This document shows, in pieces, positions 7,415-16,600 of a DNA stretch of 64,000 nucleotides (within the stretch, counting starts at the first letter, position 1; the number at the start of each line of letters is the position of its first letter). The stretch lies in the NCBI RefSeq assembly GCF_900699765.1, contig NZ_CAADHO010000011.1:70623-134622 (forward strand), in the 5' to 3' direction. The translations under genes were made by a program, and so were the position numbers. Below the pieces are notes generated by a model. It ran no database searches. It worked only from the letters and a program-made list of their open reading frames with translations, and was not told the DNA's origin. The DNA is from Desulfoluna butyratoxydans (lineage in GTDB: Bacteria > Desulfobacterota > Desulfobacteria > Desulfobacterales > Desulfolunaceae).

Positions 7415-10400
7415 TTGAGAGTATTTATCACCACATGTCTGGCCTGTTTGTTTTTTGCCGTCGCTGCCCACGCAACAACGGTTTCCCTTGTCATCAGCGA
7501 GTCGGACACCGGGGTGGTGAGCCGTGGGCTCTCCGAACTCAGCGACACCGAGGACATCGAAGCCCGCTACTTCACCCACGCCGAACTTCATGCCTCTGAA
7601 AAGGCCCGCACCTTTCTGCGCTCATCGGACGTTATCCTGGTGGATGTGATGCACCGGGAGCTTCCCGCATATTTGGACACCCATGTGGACTTTTCACAAA
7701 AGAGTGTGTTTGCCCTGCGGGGCTCCCGGGACACCGAGGGGCTCAAGAAAAAAGGGTACCGTTTTGATGACAAAATCCGGGGGTGGTATTCGGTGCTCAC
7801 CGAGGCCCATGTTGCGTCCATGGCCCGGTGCGCCGTGGCTGTGGCCCTGGATCGCCCCGAGGGGTGTGCCGGTGAGCCGGTGCGCATTGAAAGCGGTATC
7901 TACCACCCCGATGCACCGGAGCTCTTCGATTCCAGGGAGGCCTACCGCAGCTGGTACCATCCGGTGAAGGGCGCGCCGTGGATCGGGGTGACGTTTTACA
8001 CCCCCACGGTACTCCGGGGTGACGAAGGATCGGCGGCGACCATTATCAGGCGTCTGGAAAAAGAGGGCTTTAACGTGCTGCCCTGTTTCGGGCGGGAGAA
8101 GGTCCTTTTTGACAGGTTTCTCCTGAACGATCATCGCAAAGGGCGCGTGGACCTGGTCCTCGCCTTTTCCATGAAGTTCTATTCGGCCCTTTCCGAGCCC
8201 ACCAAAAACGGGTTGCGGGATTTGGACGTGCCCGTAATCAACGCCGTCACCCTCTACTCCACAAAAATCAACGCATGGCGAAAAGACCCTGTGGGAATCC
8301 CCGTAACCGATCTGATGTGGGCGGTGGGAAATCCTGAGATTTCAGGCCTCATCGAGCCGACGCCCCTGGAAGGCAAGGTGAAAGTCCAGGGGCCGAAAAA
8401 AGAAAAACCCCTGTTTGCCACCGTGCCCATCGAGGAGAACATGGATCGGCTCATGCCCCGCCTCAAGCGGTGGATCGCCCTGCAGCGAAAGCCCAACGCC
8501 GAAAAAAAGCTGGCCCTTCTCTACTACAACCACAGCCAGGGCAAACAGAACATCGGGGCCAGTTACCTTAACGTCTTCCGATCCATCGAAACCCTCATCA
8601 CCCGCTTCCGGCAGGAGGGGTACCGGATGGGTGACGGCAGGGATCTTTCCGAGGCCGCCATCAAGGAGATGATTCTGCGTACCGGCCGAAACATCGGCTC
8701 CTGGGCCCCGGGGGAGCTGGACAAACTGCTGGCAGCGGGCAAGGTGGTGCGGATTCCGATGGCCACTTATGCTGGATGGTTTCGGCAGCTTCCCAACGCC
8801 TTTCAGGATGCTGTGATCAAACAGTGGGGGCCACCGGAGTCTTCCTCCATCATGGTGAAAGACGGCCAGTTCATCCTGCCGGTGGTGATGAGCGGGAACC
8901 TGGTGATGATGCCCGAGCCCTCCAGAGGCTGGGGGGACGACCCCATGAAGCTCTACCACGATCCCAGCGTGTGGCCCCACCATCAGTACATCGCCGCCTA
9001 TCTCTGGATTCAGAAGGGATTTAAGGCTGACGCCATGATCCACCTGGGAACCCACGCCACCTACGAATGGCTTCCGGGCAAACAGGCCGGGCTCTCCCCG
9101 TCCTGCCCGCCCGAGGTGATGGTGGGGGACCTGCCCAATGTTTACCCGTACATCGTGGACGATGTCGGCGAAGGGATCCAGGCCAAGCGGAGGGGACGCG
9201 GGGTGATCATCGATCACATGACGCCCCTGTTCCAGAAAGCAGGACTCCACAGTGATTACGCCACATTGTACGAGCTCATCAACCGGCTTGCCCGGGGCCG
9301 GGCCGTGGGCAGCGCCACCGTGCCTGCCATTTTAGAAGAGATCAAGGCCCTCTCTGCCAAGACCGGATTCCACGAGGAGCTCTCCCTGTCCAGCTACGAC
9401 GAGGGCGAGAGCGAGACCCTGGAGCACGCCATCCTGGAGTTGAAAGAGACCCTCATGCCCCATGGGCTCCACACCTTCGGCATGTCGCCGTCAGACAAAG
9501 AGGCCGACGACTTTTCCGCGCTGGCAGCAGAGCTCCGGCCCGGTCTGGATACCGGGGCCATGGCCCAGGGAATCCGGGACTCCGGTAACCTTGAGCTGGA
9601 GCGCACCGTCCGGGCCCTTTCCGGCCGGTTTGTCCCGGCGGGGGAGGGCAATGACCCCATTCGGAACCCTTTGTCCGTGCCCACGGGCAAGAATTTCTAC
9701 GGTATCTCGTCGTCCAAGATCCCCACCAGGGAGGCCTGGAAGCTCGGAGCCAAAGCAGGGGAGCAGATTCTTCAGCGGCAAATCCGTGAAAAAGGGGAGT
9801 ACCCGGAAAAGGTGGCCGTGATTCTCTGGGCCACGGAGACCCTTCGCAATGAAGGCATCAACGAAAGCACCATTCTCTGGCTCATGGGGGTCGAGCCGGT
9901 GTGGGATGCGTCCGGGCGCGTTTCCGGAACGCGTGTGGTGCCCGGTGCCATGCTGGGGCGGCCGCGCATTGATGTGCTCATCAACCCTTCGGGGCTCTAC
10001 CGAGATCTTTTTCCCGAAAAGATGACGCTTCTGGACAAGGCTGTGCAGCAGGCCATCGCAGCAGATGATGTGGAGAATTTCCTGGCCAAGCACAGCGCAC
10101 GGACCCGTAGCACGCTGGAAGAGCAGGGCATTTCCCCTGAACAGGCCGAGATCCTTTCCCGGGTCCGCATCTTTACCGGAAAACCCGGTACGTACGGTAA
10201 CGGGGTCTCGGAGATGACGGGCATGAGCGGTTTCTGGGAATCCGACCAGGAGATCGCTGACGTGTGGAAGCGGCGCACCGGGTTCGCCTTTGGCCAGGGC
10301 CTCTGGGGCGAGGAGGCGCAAGGGCTGCTGGCCGAGAACCTGAAAAACGTTTCAGCAACGGTCCACAGCAGCTCGTCTGCCCTGTACGGCACCATGGACA

Positions 10401-11338
10401 ACGACGATGTTTTCCAGTACCTGGGTGGCCTCTCCCTTGCCGTGGAAAAAGAGACGGGCACACGCCCCGACGTGGTGCTGACCCGCCAGGGCCGCCCGGA
10501 CACCGTCACCGTGGAGGGCATCGATAAGACCATCGGCCGGGAGCTCAGGAGCCGCTACATCAATCCCAAATGGATTGAGGCCATGAAAAAAGAGGATTAC
10601 GCCGGGGCCCGGGAGATGGCCCACTTTGTGGAGTACATGTGGGGCTGGCAGGTGACGGTTCCCCATGCCGTTAAAGAGAGCTCCTGGCAGCAGACCTATG
10701 ACGTCTATGTGAACGACAGCCTGGACCTGGACCTGAAAACCTTTTTCAACAAGGCCAACCCCTGGGCCTATCAATCCCTTACGGCCCGTATGCTTGAGTC
10801 CGTAAGGAAAGGGTACTGGACCCCGGATGAATCCGTGACGAAGAACCTGGCCAGAGAATACGCCGTGGGCGTCATTGAAAAGGGCGTGGCCTGCTGCGAT
10901 CACACCTGCAACAACCCCTTGCTCAATCAGATGGTGGTGACCCTCATCTCCATGCCCGGCATGCTCTCCCCGGAGATGGTGGAAAAATTCACCCTGGCCA
11001 TGGAAGAGGCCGTGGGCACGACCCTTGAAAATCAACGAGCCAAACAGGCAGCGCTCCACGACAAGGTGCTGGCGGCCGCTAGCACCAAGCCCGGCACAGC
11101 TGCGGATAAATCCGAGGTATCAGAAACGGACCATGCAAAGCAGGAAGCGGCCGAAAAAAACGAGGTCGCGGAGACCGGCAGCGGTGACAGAAAAGTCCAG
11201 GGGTACAAGATGGAAAAAATCGAAACCAGGGAAGAGACCACAAAACTCTCCTCATCGGGGGTGATGTGGTATGCGGCGATTTTTCTCCTGGGCTTTATCG
11301 GGCTGTTTGCCTGGGGCATGGGCAAGGTGGATGCATAA
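7415..11338 (+). CDS. cobN: CobN-family chelatase large subunit, exported and membrane-anchored
   Basis: Homologue of the large subunit of cobaltochelatase/Mg-chelatase. The core shows family landmarks, for example HLGTHATYEWLPGKQAGLSP near residue 545 followed by NVYPYIVDDVGEGIQAKRRG. At about 1307 residues it is full length. Residues 1-22 look like a signal peptide ending AHA/TT. The C-terminus has a charged linker (~1215-1280) and one membrane helix (VMWYAAIFLLGFIGLFAWGM), so the chelatase body should sit in the periplasm, anchored by its tail. A TTG at 7415 is favoured because AGAAGG lies eight bases upstream; TTG 7409 is also possible. No cobS or cobT is present, and the ATPase partners of CobN are cytoplasmic, so its energy source must differ. 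Confidence 0.88.
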   Translation: MRVFITTCLACLFFAVAAHATTVSLVISESDTGVVSRGLSELSDTEDIEARYFTHAELHASEKARTFLRSSDVILVDVMHRELPAYLDTHVDFSQKSVFALRGSRDTEGLKKKGYRFDDKIRGWYSVLTEAHVASMARCAVAVALDRPEGCAGEPVRIESGIYHPDAPELFDSREAYRSWYHPVKGAPWIGVTFYTPTVLRGDEGSAATIIRRLEKEGFNVLPCFGREKVLFDRFLLNDHRKGRVDLVLAFSMKFYSALSEPTKNGLRDLDVPVINAVTLYSTKINAWRKDPVGIPVTDLMWAVGNPEISGLIEPTPLEGKVKVQGPKKEKPLFATVPIEENMDRLMPRLKRWIALQRKPNAEKKLALLYYNHSQGKQNIGASYLNVFRSIETLITRFRQEGYRMGDGRDLSEAAIKEMILRTGRNIGSWAPGELDKLLAAGKVVRIPMATYAGWFRQLPNAFQDAVIKQWGPPESSSIMVKDGQFILPVVMSGNLVMMPEPSRGWGDDPMKLYHDPSVWPHHQYIAAYLWIQKGFKADAMIHLGTHATYEWLPGKQAGLSPSCPPEVMVGDLPNVYPYIVDDVGEGIQAKRRGRGVIIDHMTPLFQKAGLHSDYATLYELINRLARGRAVGSATVPAILEEIKALSAKTGFHEELSLSSYDEGESETLEHAILELKETLMPHGLHTFGMSPSDKEADDFSALAAELRPGLDTGAMAQGIRDSGNLELERTVRALSGRFVPAGEGNDPIRNPLSVPTGKNFYGISSSKIPTREAWKLGAKAGEQILQRQIREKGEYPEKVAVILWATETLRNEGINESTILWLMGVEPVWDASGRVSGTRVVPGAMLGRPRIDVLINPSGLYRDLFPEKMTLLDKAVQQAIAADDVENFLAKHSARTRSTLEEQGISPEQAEILSRVRIFTGKPGTYGNGVSEMTGMSGFWESDQEIADVWKRRTGFAFGQGLWGEEAQGLLAENLKNVSATVHSSSSALYGTMDNDDVFQYLGGLSLAVEKETGTRPDVVLTRQGRPDTVTVEGIDKTIGRELRSRYINPKWIEAMKKEDYAGAREMAHFVEYMWGWQVTVPHAVKESSWQQTYDVYVNDSLDLDLKTFFNKANPWAYQSLTARMLESVRKGYWTPDESVTKNLAREYAVGVIEKGVACCDHTCNNPLLNQMVVTLISMPGMLSPEMVEKFTLAMEEAVGTTLENQRAKQAALHDKVLAAASTKPGTAADKSEVSETDHAKQEAAEKNEVAETGSGDRKVQGYKMEKIETREETTKLSSSGVMWYAAIFLLGFIGLFAWGMGKVDA

Positions 11339-11496
11339 CCCGGGTATTTCGTGGAACCCTGCAACCGCAGGCAGTCTCCGCCGGAGATACTCATTATCAA
11401 AAAAATGTTGTACCTGGGGCGATTGCTTCTGGTAGTAGTTAAGTCGTTATAAAAAGTACGATTCAGATGTCTTCGGCGGTTCCGAGTCGTGGGCAG

Positions 11497-11580
11497 GATC
11501 TGTTTGGCAAACCTTTTAAACGTTTGCGATCCGGCAGAGCCGCCGTAGGCAACTTTGAGCTGAATAGTTACAAAAAAAAA
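11497..11580 (-). repeat. Left inverted repeat flanking cbiK
   Basis: About 84 bases. The reverse complement of 12387-12472 aligns along nearly its whole length: shared blocks include CTGTTT, TTTTAAA, CCGGCAG, GCCGCC and CTGAATAGTTACAA followed by a run of A. By eye the identity is roughly 80%. Confidence 0.75.
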
Positions 11581-11593
11581 TTTGGAGGAACAT

Positions 11594-12373
11594 ATGAAGC
11601 CGGTCATCGTACCTGTGGCCTTCGGGACCACCAGCAAGGCCCTTGAGACCTACACCGTCATTGACGAGGCCATCAAGCACCGCTTTCCGGAACATGAGGT
11701 GCGATGGGCCTGGTCCTCGCGGATGGTCCGGGATGCCATGAAGAAAAAAGGACGCCATTTCCCCCATCCCCACGAGGTGCTGGCCGAGCTGGCCGACGAA
11801 GGCAAAGAGTGGGCGGTGATGCAGTCCATGCATCTTATCTGCGGCCATGAGTTCACCCGGCTCCTTGAGGAGGTCCATACCGGAAAACCCCGGATCTCCG
11901 TGGGACTTCCCCTGATTACCTCTCCCGAGGATTGCCGCTGTGTGGTGGACGCCCTGGGGCACCTGGTCTCGGACCGCAAAGATGAAGCCACCCTGTTTAT
12001 CGGACACGGCACCGATCACCCGGCATGGACCACCTACTTCGCCCTGGACGCGATGCTGAAAAACGCATACGGTCCCAGCGCCTTTACGGGGGTGGTGGAG
12101 GGTTTTCCCGAGGCTGAAGATATCGTGGATACGGTTAAAGCAGCCGGTTTTACGCGGGTAAAGATTGTTCCATTGATGCTGGTGGCAGGAGTGCACTACC
12201 TCGAAGATCTGACAGGTGATGACGAAGACTCCTGGAAAAATCTTTTTGCGGCAGAAGGCATCGAATCAAGCTTTATCGACCGGGGCATCGGGTACATGCC
12301 GGAGATTGTGCGGCTCTTTGTCCGACATCTGGAAGAGGCCATGGACATGGTCCTTGAGTCGGAAGCGGTGTGA
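11594..12373 (+). CDS. cbiK: Sirohydrochlorin cobaltochelatase CbiK
   Basis: Inserts Co2+ into sirohydrochlorin (or its precorrin-2 form) in the anaerobic cobalamin pathway. The protein has 259 residues, the normal CbiK length, with the opening KPVIVPVAFGTTSKALETY and the two metal-site histidine regions FIGHGTDHPAW (~residue 135) and LVAGVHYLEDLTGDD (~residue 196). There is no signal peptide, so it corresponds to the cytoplasmic form; sulfate reducers can also have a periplasmic paralogue. ATG at 11594 has GGAGGA five bases upstream. The gene is alone between two inverted repeats and has no visible riboswitch, unlike its neighbours. Confidence 0.94.
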   Translation: MKPVIVPVAFGTTSKALETYTVIDEAIKHRFPEHEVRWAWSSRMVRDAMKKKGRHFPHPHEVLAELADEGKEWAVMQSMHLICGHEFTRLLEEVHTGKPRISVGLPLITSPEDCRCVVDALGHLVSDRKDEATLFIGHGTDHPAWTTYFALDAMLKNAYGPSAFTGVVEGFPEAEDIVDTVKAAGFTRVKIVPLMLVAGVHYLEDLTGDDEDSWKNLFAAEGIESSFIDRGIGYMPEIVRLFVRHLEEAMDMVLESEAV

Positions 12374-12386
12374 CACCTTGAAGAAC

Positions 12387-12472
12387 TTTTTTTCTTGTAA
12401 CTATTCAGATCAAAAAAGCCTCCGGCGGCCCTGCCGGGGGCCAAACTTTTAAAAAGTTTGATAAACAGGTCT
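12387..12472 (+). repeat. Right inverted repeat flanking cbiK, with minus-strand terminator-like hairpin
   Basis: Inverted copy of 11497-11580. It contains GCCTCCGGC and GCCGGGGGC arms (12418-12441) preceded by AAAAAA, which reads as a terminator on the minus strand, then a second palindrome around TTTTAAAAA. Confidence 0.75.
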
Positions 12473-12521
12473 CAAGTAATCATTTATAGGCTCCGTCAAA
12501 ACGAAGCACGGGTGCATTAGA

Positions 12522-12568
12522 AACGTTTTTTGCGGAGCTTTTTTTCAAAAAAGCGACCCGCCGGAGGC
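12522..12568 (+). repeat. Second module of the composite intergenic repeat
   Basis: AACGTTTTTTGCGGAGC through GCCGGAGGC, near-identical to 7329-7372. It is followed directly by CTGAATAGTTAC, the same block found inside the cbiK inverted repeats. Confidence 0.7.
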
Positions 12569-12718
12569 AACTGAATAGTTACTTTTTCTTTTGTGATACG
12601 CTTTGTGTTTCGCTTTAATGTCGGCATTTTATACCTTTAACTTCAGGTGATTGAAAAAGAAAAAAACCGTACCTTCTGTCCACAAACAGATAGAGTGACA
12701 AAAAAGACAAGAAAGTGT

Positions 12719-12748
12719 TTGACACACGGCGAATATCTTGTGTAGATA
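12719..12748 (+). promoter_or_regulatory. Sigma-70-type promoter upstream of riboswitch 2
   Basis: TTGACA (12719-12724), an 18-base spacer and TAGATA (12743-12748). Transcription would start about 15 bases before the aptamer. Confidence 0.6.
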
Positions 12749-12763
12749 AACATACAAATTGAT

Positions 12764-12942
12764 CTCTGGTGCGCGCTTCTTTTTTAGTAAAAGGGACGCT
12801 GCTTAAAAGGGAACCCCGTGAGAATCGGGGACGGGCCCGCCGCTGTAACCGGGGACGAACTTCGTACATACGCCACTGCTCATGATTTGAGCGGGAAGGC
12901 GCGAGAGTTCGGACGATCCGGAAGTCAGAAGACCTGCCAGGG
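12764..12942 (+). promoter_or_regulatory. Cobalamin riboswitch 2
   Basis: Core CGGGCCCGCCGCTGTAAC (12833-12850), GCCACTG, GGGAAGGCGCGAG and B12 box AAGTCAGAAGACCTGCC (12922-12938). CTCTGGT (12764-12770) pairs with GCCAGGG (12936-12942) as P1. It controls the BtuB-like receptor and possibly the downstream exbB-exbD-tonB genes. Confidence 0.95.
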
Positions 12943-13040
12943 TGAATTCACCTGCTTATGTAGTTTAACGTACAATCAGGTGAGGGGTTTCGTTCTCGCG
13001 GTAGGAACGGGAGACCTGATCAGACGACATGGGAAAAACG

Positions 13041-13087
13041 GCCCCATGCCACCTTTGCGACCAAAGGGCGGCATGGGGCTTTTTTGT
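13041..13087 (+). terminator. Intrinsic terminator, expression platform of riboswitch 2
   Basis: GCCCCATGCC (13041-13050) pairs with GGCATGGGGC (13070-13079), with further pairing inside, followed by TTTTTTGTTT. It lies between the aptamer and the receptor start. Confidence 0.88.
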
Positions 13088-13256
13088 TTCAGGCGATACA
13101 TCCGTGGTGTCTCACTTCTCTCCTTATAGCCATTCCTTCCTTGAATGGGTCAATTTCCCCGTAATTTGGAGCAACAGTGGTTCAGGTGGCCGTTCTGCAT
13201 GGAAGGTCGCCGCCTTCGGTGCAAAACAAAGTCTTATGTTTGAGGAAGGAAACACA

Positions 13257-15218
13257 ATGAAACGAAGTCTCATGATTGGTGCTGTCGCCGCCTGGGTGGC
13301 TGCCAGCTCCCCGGCCTGGGCCACGGATGCTGCCCTGGATGAATATGTGGTGACCGCTTCGCGAGCCAAAGAGAGCATCACGGAAGTGGCGGCGGCTGTG
13401 ACGGTGATTGACTCAGAAGCAATTGAGAACTCCTCGGCGAGAAACCTGGGAGAGCTTCTTGTGGAAAAAGGCGGCGTTCAGATCCGCGAGTACCCCGGAG
13501 CTCTGACGACCGTGAAGATCCGTGGGTTCAGCACAGACACCCATGGAAACGATCTGATGGGCAATGTACTGATCCTCATTGACGGTCGCCGTGCAGGGAC
13601 CGGCAACGCGGCCAAACTGATCACAAAAAATGTCGAACGTGTGGAAATTATCAAGGGGCCAGCTGCCGTTCAATACGGTTCGGCGGCCATGGGTGGCGTC
13701 GTAAACGTCATCACCAAAAAAGGGAACGGAAAACCCGCTGTTTCAGCTTATGCAAAGACCGGCTCTTATGACTACAACGAATTTGAAACTGACGTGTCGG
13801 GAAAAACAGGGAAAATTGATTTCTCTGCGTCTGTGTCCCATTCCGAAGAAGGCGATTACGAAACAGGCAGCGGCAAGGAATACTTGAACACAGGCAATGA
13901 TGGCATCCTTCGTGCCAGCCTGAACACAGGGTATGAATTTTCTCCCGGACACCGCATCGGGTTGACCTATACGCTCTTTGATGGCGATAACATCGGTAAC
14001 CCAGGCAGTATCGAGGCAAACGATCTGGACAACACAAAAGATTCTGAAAACAGCTCCTACGACATTACCTACGACGGGAAAAACGGCACATCGTCCCTGG
14101 CGTGGATGCTTCGATACTTCGGCGGAACGGACAAAGACACGTGGAATGACCCTGTAGATAGCAATGCCTCGGGATGGGATGACGGAATACCCAGTGAACA
14201 TGAAACAGACAGCAAGGGCGCTCAGGCCCAGGTTTCATACGATGGTCAGCGGTTCGGTCTTACCACCGGCGTGGATTGGGTGGATTATGATGTAACCAAC
14301 GAGCCCAGTGCACCGAACAAAACAGCATTTGACAACACAGCTGGATTTGCACTGGGAAAGGTTAAATTTCTTGATCAGAAATTGATTTTCCTCGGCGGTG
14401 CTCGATATGATCACTACTCCGTGGATATTTCGGGTGACCAGGGCAACGACAAGTCCGACGATGACCTGAACCCAAGCCTGGGTGTTGTTTACAATCTGAC
14501 CAAACAGATCAAGCTCAGGGCATCCTTTGCCGACGCCTTTCGCATGCCGTCTGCAGAGCAGCTGGCCGCTGATTTTACGTCATACGGAACGCATTATGTG
14601 GGCAACCCGGATTTAAACCCGGAAAAAAGCCGAACCTATGAAGCGGGAGTGGATGTCACCCACGGTCGTTTAAAAACAGGCCTTACCGTTTTTACCACTG
14701 AATATGATGATAAAATCGTGACGGACCAGCAGCATGGCTTTACTACCTACAAAAACCTGGATGAAGCAACCATCAGTGGTGTTGAAGGGGAATTTTCTTA
14801 CACCTTCTCCGATCTTTTCGGGGGCTGGGAGCTCAGGCCCTACGCAACGCTGACACATCTTTTTAAATACGAGGATGCAGAGACTGACAAGGATCTCAAG
14901 TATACATCGGATCTCGACATTTCAGCAGGTATCGCCTTAACGGATCTGGATGGGTTCTCTTCTGATCTCAGCGTCTCATACCTGAGCAGCCAGGATGTGG
15001 TTAAATACAACCCTGACTGGTCAACATCCGATGTGACACTTCCTTCGGTTACCGTCACCAATTTTACCATCACCAAACGCGTGCTGACCACGGACAAGTT
15101 GGGGAGCCTGTCCCTCCGCGGTGAAGTGAAAAACCTGTTTGATGAAGATGCGGCCTATGTTCTGGGATACCCCATCCCAGGCCGCCGTTTTTTTGCCGGG
15201 GTTACCTGGTCCTACTAG
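13257..15218 (+). CDS. btuB: TonB-dependent outer-membrane corrinoid receptor (BtuB-like)
   Basis: Outer-membrane gated channel of 653 residues. Residues 1-22 are a signal peptide (ends AWA/TD). DEYVVTASR just after it is the likely TonB box. The plug domain follows, with VKIRGFSTDTHG, VERVEIIKGPAAVQYG and MGGVVNVITKKG, then a beta barrel ending in aromatic WSY. The length is close to E. coli BtuB (~600). ATG 13257 is preceded by GAGGAAGGA; in-frame codons upstream run through the riboswitch leader and are rejected. Riboswitch 2 directly upstream supports corrinoid as the ligand. Confidence 0.93.
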   Translation: MKRSLMIGAVAAWVAASSPAWATDAALDEYVVTASRAKESITEVAAAVTVIDSEAIENSSARNLGELLVEKGGVQIREYPGALTTVKIRGFSTDTHGNDLMGNVLILIDGRRAGTGNAAKLITKNVERVEIIKGPAAVQYGSAAMGGVVNVITKKGNGKPAVSAYAKTGSYDYNEFETDVSGKTGKIDFSASVSHSEEGDYETGSGKEYLNTGNDGILRASLNTGYEFSPGHRIGLTYTLFDGDNIGNPGSIEANDLDNTKDSENSSYDITYDGKNGTSSLAWMLRYFGGTDKDTWNDPVDSNASGWDDGIPSEHETDSKGAQAQVSYDGQRFGLTTGVDWVDYDVTNEPSAPNKTAFDNTAGFALGKVKFLDQKLIFLGGARYDHYSVDISGDQGNDKSDDDLNPSLGVVYNLTKQIKLRASFADAFRMPSAEQLAADFTSYGTHYVGNPDLNPEKSRTYEAGVDVTHGRLKTGLTVFTTEYDDKIVTDQQHGFTTYKNLDEATISGVEGEFSYTFSDLFGGWELRPYATLTHLFKYEDAETDKDLKYTSDLDISAGIALTDLDGFSSDLSVSYLSSQDVVKYNPDWSTSDVTLPSVTVTNFTITKRVLTTDKLGSLSLRGEVKNLFDEDAAYVLGYPIPGRRFFAGVTWSY

Positions 15219-15767
15219 TCCGGGTTATCCCCACGACCCGGGCTGGGACCGGTTTCCCCGCTCACCAATTTTCGCCGGACCTGTGACACCGGCGGAAAAT
15301 CAGGGGGGCATCGTCGCCCCCTTGAAAACCCCTTGAAGGCCGTGCCTGGCGCATCAGGGCAGGCCGCCCCCGTTTTTCCCGTCCTTGGCTGTATGATTGG
15401 GCAGCTGCTAAGAGGTCGGGAGATCCTCCTTGCGGAGGGCGGTTCGGTTCATTTTGGACCGAATGCAAAGGAAAGGGCCGGAAAAGGGGTGTTGCTCCGC
15501 CCGTTGACTCGGAGCATCATGTGTATCTCCTGATCTGTGGTTGGAATCAGGGGCAGGGGAGGGACAACGGCGTCCCTCCCCCCTCCCATGATATCCGGCT
15601 GGATTCGGAGATTTTTTGTTGATGGGATCATCTCGCATTGCCGGATGATTTGTGCTATATATCGCAGCGATCATGGCTATTGATCCCTTGTTATCACAGC
15701 GCCTTGCTGAAATGATTTTGTTTCTGCGAGGCTTTGGTGTTTCCATCCCGAAACAGGTACAGGCTAC
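15219..15767. other. 549-base spacer between btuB and exbB
   Basis: No credible gene. Hairpins GGGGGC-ATCGT-CGCCCCC (about 15305-15322) and GGGAGGGA/TCCCTCCC (about 15557-15581) are present without T-runs. I searched for a third cobalamin riboswitch core and did not find one. A TGCTATATAT stretch near 15651 could be a -10 region for exbB. Confidence 0.5.
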
Positions 15768-16427
15768 ATGATTCATTTATTGAAAAGCGGCGGCCTTCTG
15801 ATGCTGCCGCTGGTCTTATGTTCTTTTGTGTCACTGACCCTCATCATTGAGCGATCCATCTTCTGGCTCCGCATCAGGCGGGATAAGGACCGAGACCTGG
15901 TCTATCGGGTCCTGGACCTCGCCGACCAGGGACTCTGGGACGAGATCCGCCTTGCTGCACGGGGTTCCCGAAACTTCATCATCCGTATCCTGATCAACGG
16001 TATCCTGCATCGCGACTACTCCATGGCCATGGCCATGGAATCTGCGGCATCGGATGAGCTGCGCAAGATGAGGCGTTTCATGGGCGTACTGGAAACCATC
16101 ATCACCGTGGCTCCCTTGCTGGGAATCCTGGGGACCGTGGTGGGCATCATCCACTCCTTTGATATGCTCGGGGCCAAGGGTATCGGTGATCCCCAGGCCG
16201 TGACGGGGGGGATTGCCCAGGCCCTTATCACGACGGCTGCGGGCCTCTCCATCAGTATCCTGACCCTGCTTCCCTGCAACTACTTCAACGCCTGTGCCGA
16301 GGCTTCGGCCCTTGCCATCGAAAAATACGCCACCTCCCTTGAGATTACCTATGAGAAAAGAGCCAACGGCAACCGCGACGTGCAACACCCTGAAGAGGGA
16401 AAGCTGGCTGCCGGGGGCAGGGGATGA
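15768..16427 (+). CDS. exbB: TonB-system energiser ExbB
   Basis: Inner-membrane proton-channel subunit, 219 residues. One N-terminal helix (LLMLPLVLCSFVSLTLIIER, ~10-30) and two later helices, with the family segment VAPLLGILGTVVGIIHSF (~112-130) and GGIAQALITTAAGLSISI (~146-163), where the conserved threonines of ExbB fall. With ExbD it uses the proton gradient to energise TonB. It is first in exbB-exbD-tonB; a 173-base spacer precedes exbD. These genes follow btuB and probably serve both TonB-dependent receptors in this window. Confidence 0.93.
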   Translation: MIHLLKSGGLLMLPLVLCSFVSLTLIIERSIFWLRIRRDKDRDLVYRVLDLADQGLWDEIRLAARGSRNFIIRILINGILHRDYSMAMAMESAASDELRKMRRFMGVLETIITVAPLLGILGTVVGIIHSFDMLGAKGIGDPQAVTGGIAQALITTAAGLSISILTLLPCNYFNACAEASALAIEKYATSLEITYEKRANGNRDVQHPEEGKLAAGGRG

Positions 16428-16600
16428 GTATGCGCGCACAAATGATCTGAATTACCCGGTACCGGGGGCATGCTATGTATGGAGCAGACCCTGTGTGATG
16501 AAATCCGGGGCATGTTACGTAGTGTACGTAAAGGCACCATCGCCTCCCCAATAACGTGTGATCACTCTCAGGCGGTGTTTTTAAGAAAAAGGTTTTCCAG

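Noticed and set aside
15219..15767. Third cobalamin riboswitch before exbB
   Set aside because: No GCCACTG, no B12 box and no core sequence found on either strand.
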